In this document: positions 3,273 through 5,534 of the stretch, one piece after another
Position numbering within the stretch: position 1 is the first letter of the stretch
Layout: each line of letters begins with the position of its first letter
NCBI GenBank assembly: GCA_003561495.1
Contig: PWWM01000050.1
Coordinates: 1 to 5,534 of the forward strand
Source of the DNA: Gammaproteobacteria bacterium
GTDB taxonomy: Bacteria > Pseudomonadota > Gammaproteobacteria > Xanthomonadales > Wenzhouxiangellaceae
Length of the DNA: 5,534 bases
Direction of reading: 5' to 3'
Made by a program: the position numbers and the translations under genes
Notes under the pieces: model-generated
The model's database searches: none
Told to the model about the DNA's origin: nothing
What the model saw: the letters and a program-made list of their open reading frames with translations, nothing else

Positions 3273-5534
3273 TCATGTGCTTCGCCCAAAGAACAGCCGT
3301 GGCACTGCCGAAAGAATGGCTGGCAGCATCAGCAGGGTGACAATGGCCGACAGCGCCATGATGCTGGCCAGGAAGATGCCCACGGTGATGTAGGGCACCA
3401 GCGCAGCCGCCAGCAACGGCAGGAAGCCGAACGAGATCACCACCGCGTTGCGGGTGATCGCCCGTGCCGGCTCTTCGAATACATAGTCAAGGGCTTCCTT
3501 CCAACTCGCACCTTCGCCCATACGGGCGCGCAGGCGCTGGATGAAATGGATCGCGAAGTCCACGCTCAAGCCCAGGCTCAGACTGGACAGCACGGCCACC
3601 GGCATGTCGTAATCCTTGCCGACCAGGCCCATGACGCCGTAGATCACCGTGATGGTCAGGGTCAGAGGCAATACCGCGAGGATGCCGAATACGAACGACC
3701 TGAACAGCACGATCATCATCAGCAACACGATGGCGAAGGCCGACAGCAGGGCATACAGCATGCCGGCGACCATCTCGGCCTGCCAGACCAGGTTGATGTA
3801 GGTCGAACCGCCCCAGGTCAGTTCCACGCCCTCGGGCAGCGGATTCGTCTTGACAAAGTCATCGACCGCCTGCACCACGCGCTGCATGTCCTGGTTATCA
3901 CCCGAAGGCAGTTGCAGCCAGATCGAAGCCGAACGGTAATCCGGCGAGACGAAATGGAACAGATCCGAGGGCCGGTGCGAGGACTGGAAACTCAGGATGG
4001 CCTGGGCCACACCGGCGCTGGTGGCCGGAATACGGTAATCCTCAGGCTCGCCCGAGACCAGTTCACGGTTGATGGTGCGGACCAGGTCGGCCAGTGAGTT
4101 GGATTTTCCGACATGACCACCGGCTTCCAGATGGTCCTGCAAATCAACCAGGTACTGCAAGGCGTCCGGACGCTGGAAGTACAGCGCTTCGGACTGGATA
4201 CGTTCGGCCATCGCCATCAGCTCTTCCCAGTACTCGGCCTGTTCGATTGGTGCATCAAAGAGCTGGTCATCCAGTGAGAAAACCAGGTTGTCGAGCAGGG
4301 TGGTAGCATCCTCGGCTTGGGCCTCCTCCAAAAGTTCGCTCCACTGTTCGGCCAGGTCGTGACCGGCTTCCCGGGCCTGTTCGAGGATTGGAGCCGCACC
4401 GTCTTCGAGCATCTGCACCGGGTCGCGTTGTTCGGCCTGCTCGAGCACGACGTAGGCTTCGTAGGTGCCTGCAAAGTGCTCGTTGAGCACCGAGTCGGCA
4501 ATGCGGATGCGATGGCTTTCCTTGAACCACCGGGTCGGGTTGTCGTTGATCTGGATCTGGGTGATGCCGAATACGGCTACCGCCAGGGCGCCGACAAACA
4601 GCAGCAGCAATGGACCTGAACGCTGCACGGCGAAGCGGCCGGTGGCCGACATGAATTGGCAGATCCTGCAGTCTGCACCCTTGTCTTCCGCCTGGTGCTT
4701 CTGGACTCGACTGACCATTTTGTCGATGGTCTTCTGCTTCAGCGCGGCCACATAAGCCGGAATGAAGGTCAGCGTCAGGACCATGGCCAGCAGCACGCCG
4801 ACGGCCACGAAGGCGCCGAAGACCTGTACCGGTGGAATCGGGGTGAGCGTCAATGAGGCGAATCCAACCGTGGTGGTCAGCGCGGTGAAGATCACCGGCT
4901 TGTACAGACTCTGCATGACATTGGCCATGACCTGCCGTGGATCGTCTCCGACCTGGCAGCGATCGGTGAATCCGGACAGCACATGCACCGAGGCGACCAC
5001 GGCGATGGGCATGAGAAAGATCGGAATCATCGAGCTCATGATGTGCACGGTGAATCCGAAGCCGATCAGCAGACCCATGGTGGCGATCACCGTGACCATG
5101 GCCAGGATCATCGGCGCGATAACCAGTGGTACCGAGCGGAAGAAATACAGCATGATCAGAAAGATCAGCAGCCCGGCCAGCGGGGCCGAAACGGCCATCT
5201 GCTGGAACATCTCGACACCGAATGTGTCCTGGGCGACCGGCTGGCCGGTGATGTGGAACTCGTCGTCTGAATCCAAGGTATCGATCAGCGCCTGGATCTC
5301 GGTGGAGATCCGATAGCTCTCGTTCTTGTCAACGATCGGCACGTAGATGCCGGCGGCACGACCGTCCTCGGACACCAGCGTGCCGTGAAACATCGGCAGT
5401 CGTTCAACCGCATCACGAATCGCCAGGGCCTCGGCCTCGCTTTCCGGCGGCGCCGGCAACAGCCAGTCGAAACTGAGCATGCCGGGCTCGACTTGCTCGA
5501 CGTTATCGACCGTGGCCAGGGACATCAATTCCCG
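3273..5534 (-). CDS. RND/MMPL-family exporter permease, N-terminus outside window
   Basis: The visible part is 753 residues, numbered here from the first codon at the window edge; the frame is open to the edge. The first visible residues (SLATVDNV) match the first periplasmic domain, so TM1 and some tens of residues are missing. TM2-TM6 lie at about 113-265, a cytoplasmic loop at 266-305, TM7 at about 307-327, a large second periplasmic domain at about 328-590, and TM8-TM12 at about 591-745. TM10 carries GLSVDFAIHF with Asp659, the proton-relay position of MMPL/RND pumps. The equivalent TM4 segment (PIAVVASVHVLSGF, about 176-189) has no Asp, so the two halves are asymmetric. The cytoplasmic loop holds a CxxC (DCRIC, Cys289 and Cys292). 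The second periplasmic domain contains an acidic, helical insertion (about 370-450). The type fits COG1033-like predicted exporters of hydrophobic compounds, not tripartite drug pumps. The downstream LolA-like and barrel genes are probable partners in one operon. Confidence 0.93.
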   Translation of the reverse strand, partial: RELMSLATVDNVEQVEPGMLSFDWLLPAPPESEAEALAIRDAVERLPMFHGTLVSEDGRAAGIYVPIVDKNESYRISTEIQALIDTLDSDDEFHITGQPVAQDTFGVEMFQQMAVSAPLAGLLIFLIMLYFFRSVPLVIAPMILAMVTVIATMGLLIGFGFTVHIMSSMIPIFLMPIAVVASVHVLSGFTDRCQVGDDPRQVMANVMQSLYKPVIFTALTTTVGFASLTLTPIPPVQVFGAFVAVGVLLAMVLTLTFIPAYVAALKQKTIDKMVSRVQKHQAEDKGADCRICQFMSATGRFAVQRSGPLLLLFVGALAVAVFGITQIQINDNPTRWFKESHRIRIADSVLNEHFAGTYEAYVVLEQAEQRDPVQMLEDGAAPILEQAREAGHDLAEQWSELLEEAQAEDATTLLDNLVFSLDDQLFDAPIEQAEYWEELMAMAERIQSEALYFQRPDALQYLVDLQDHLEAGGHVGKSNSLADLVRTINRELVSGEPEDYRIPATSAGVAQAILSFQSSHRPSDLFHFVSPDYRSASIWLQLPSGDNQDMQRVVQAVDDFVKTNPLPEGVELTWGGSTYINLVWQAEMVAGMLYALLSAFAIVLLMMIVLFRSFVFGILAVLPLTLTITVIYGVMGLVGKDYDMPVAVLSSLSLGLSVDFAIHFIQRLRARMGEGASWKEALDYVFEEPARAITRNAVVISFGFLPLLAAALVPYITVGIFLASIMALSAIVTLLMLPAILSAVPRLFFGRST

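Noticed and set aside
3174..4097. Plus-strand open frame of 307 codons opposite the RND gene
   Set aside because: The product is rich in His, Gln, Arg and Asp with no hydrophobic core or family motif. It is antisense to conserved RND sequence.
5523..5528. Start of the RND gene at TTG 5528 or ATG 5525
   Set aside because: The frame stays open to the window edge, and the residues there match the interior of the first periplasmic domain. TM1 would be missing, so the gene is cut by the window.

Overview
The window looks like a chromosomal segment of a GC-rich Gram-negative bacterium, most likely a gammaproteobacterium. This rests on an RND exporter of the MMPL type, a LolA-like periplasmic protein, an outer-membrane beta-barrel ending in Phe, and a YgaV/BigR-type ArsR regulator. 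No RNA gene or taxonomic marker is present, so the assignment is inference. Every gene I can support lies on the minus strand, so the biological order runs from right to left.

Right part (5534 down to 980): a three-gene envelope transport set. It starts with an RND/MMPL-family permease whose N-terminus lies beyond the window (3273-5534). Next comes a secreted LolA-like 'outer membrane lipoprotein-sorting' protein (2398-3186), then a DUF1302-like outer-membrane barrel (980-2266). Together they cover inner membrane, periplasm and outer membrane, as expected for export of a hydrophobic or lipid-like substrate. The substrate cannot be read from the sequence.

Left part (967 down to 1): a probable reactive-sulfur (sulfide/persulfide) response set. 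An ArsR-family repressor with the two cysteines of YgaV/BigR/SqrR (656-967) starts 12 nt after the barrel gene, so it probably shares the transporter transcript. After a 224-nt gap come a small two-helix DUF2892 membrane protein resembling the C-terminal part of YgaP (228-431) and a secreted protein resembling the DsrE family, cut by the window edge (1-163). A good sigma70-like promoter (-35 TTGACT, 17-bp spacer, -10 TATATT) precedes the DUF2892 gene, with a duplicated 9-mer over its spacer and -10 box.

The most unusual feature is a modular tandem repeat present twice in inverted orientation, at 502-653 and 2288-2408. Both copies have the same order: GTGAAAG-type heptads, GGGCRAAC-type octads, an identical 15-nt core, CCTTNNN heptads, then CGGAAAC heptads. 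They differ mainly by whole units. The pair brackets the barrel and arsR genes, abuts or overlaps two stop codons, and would be self-complementary within one transcript. A 7-bp GC-rich stem-loop also sits between the RND and LolA-like genes.
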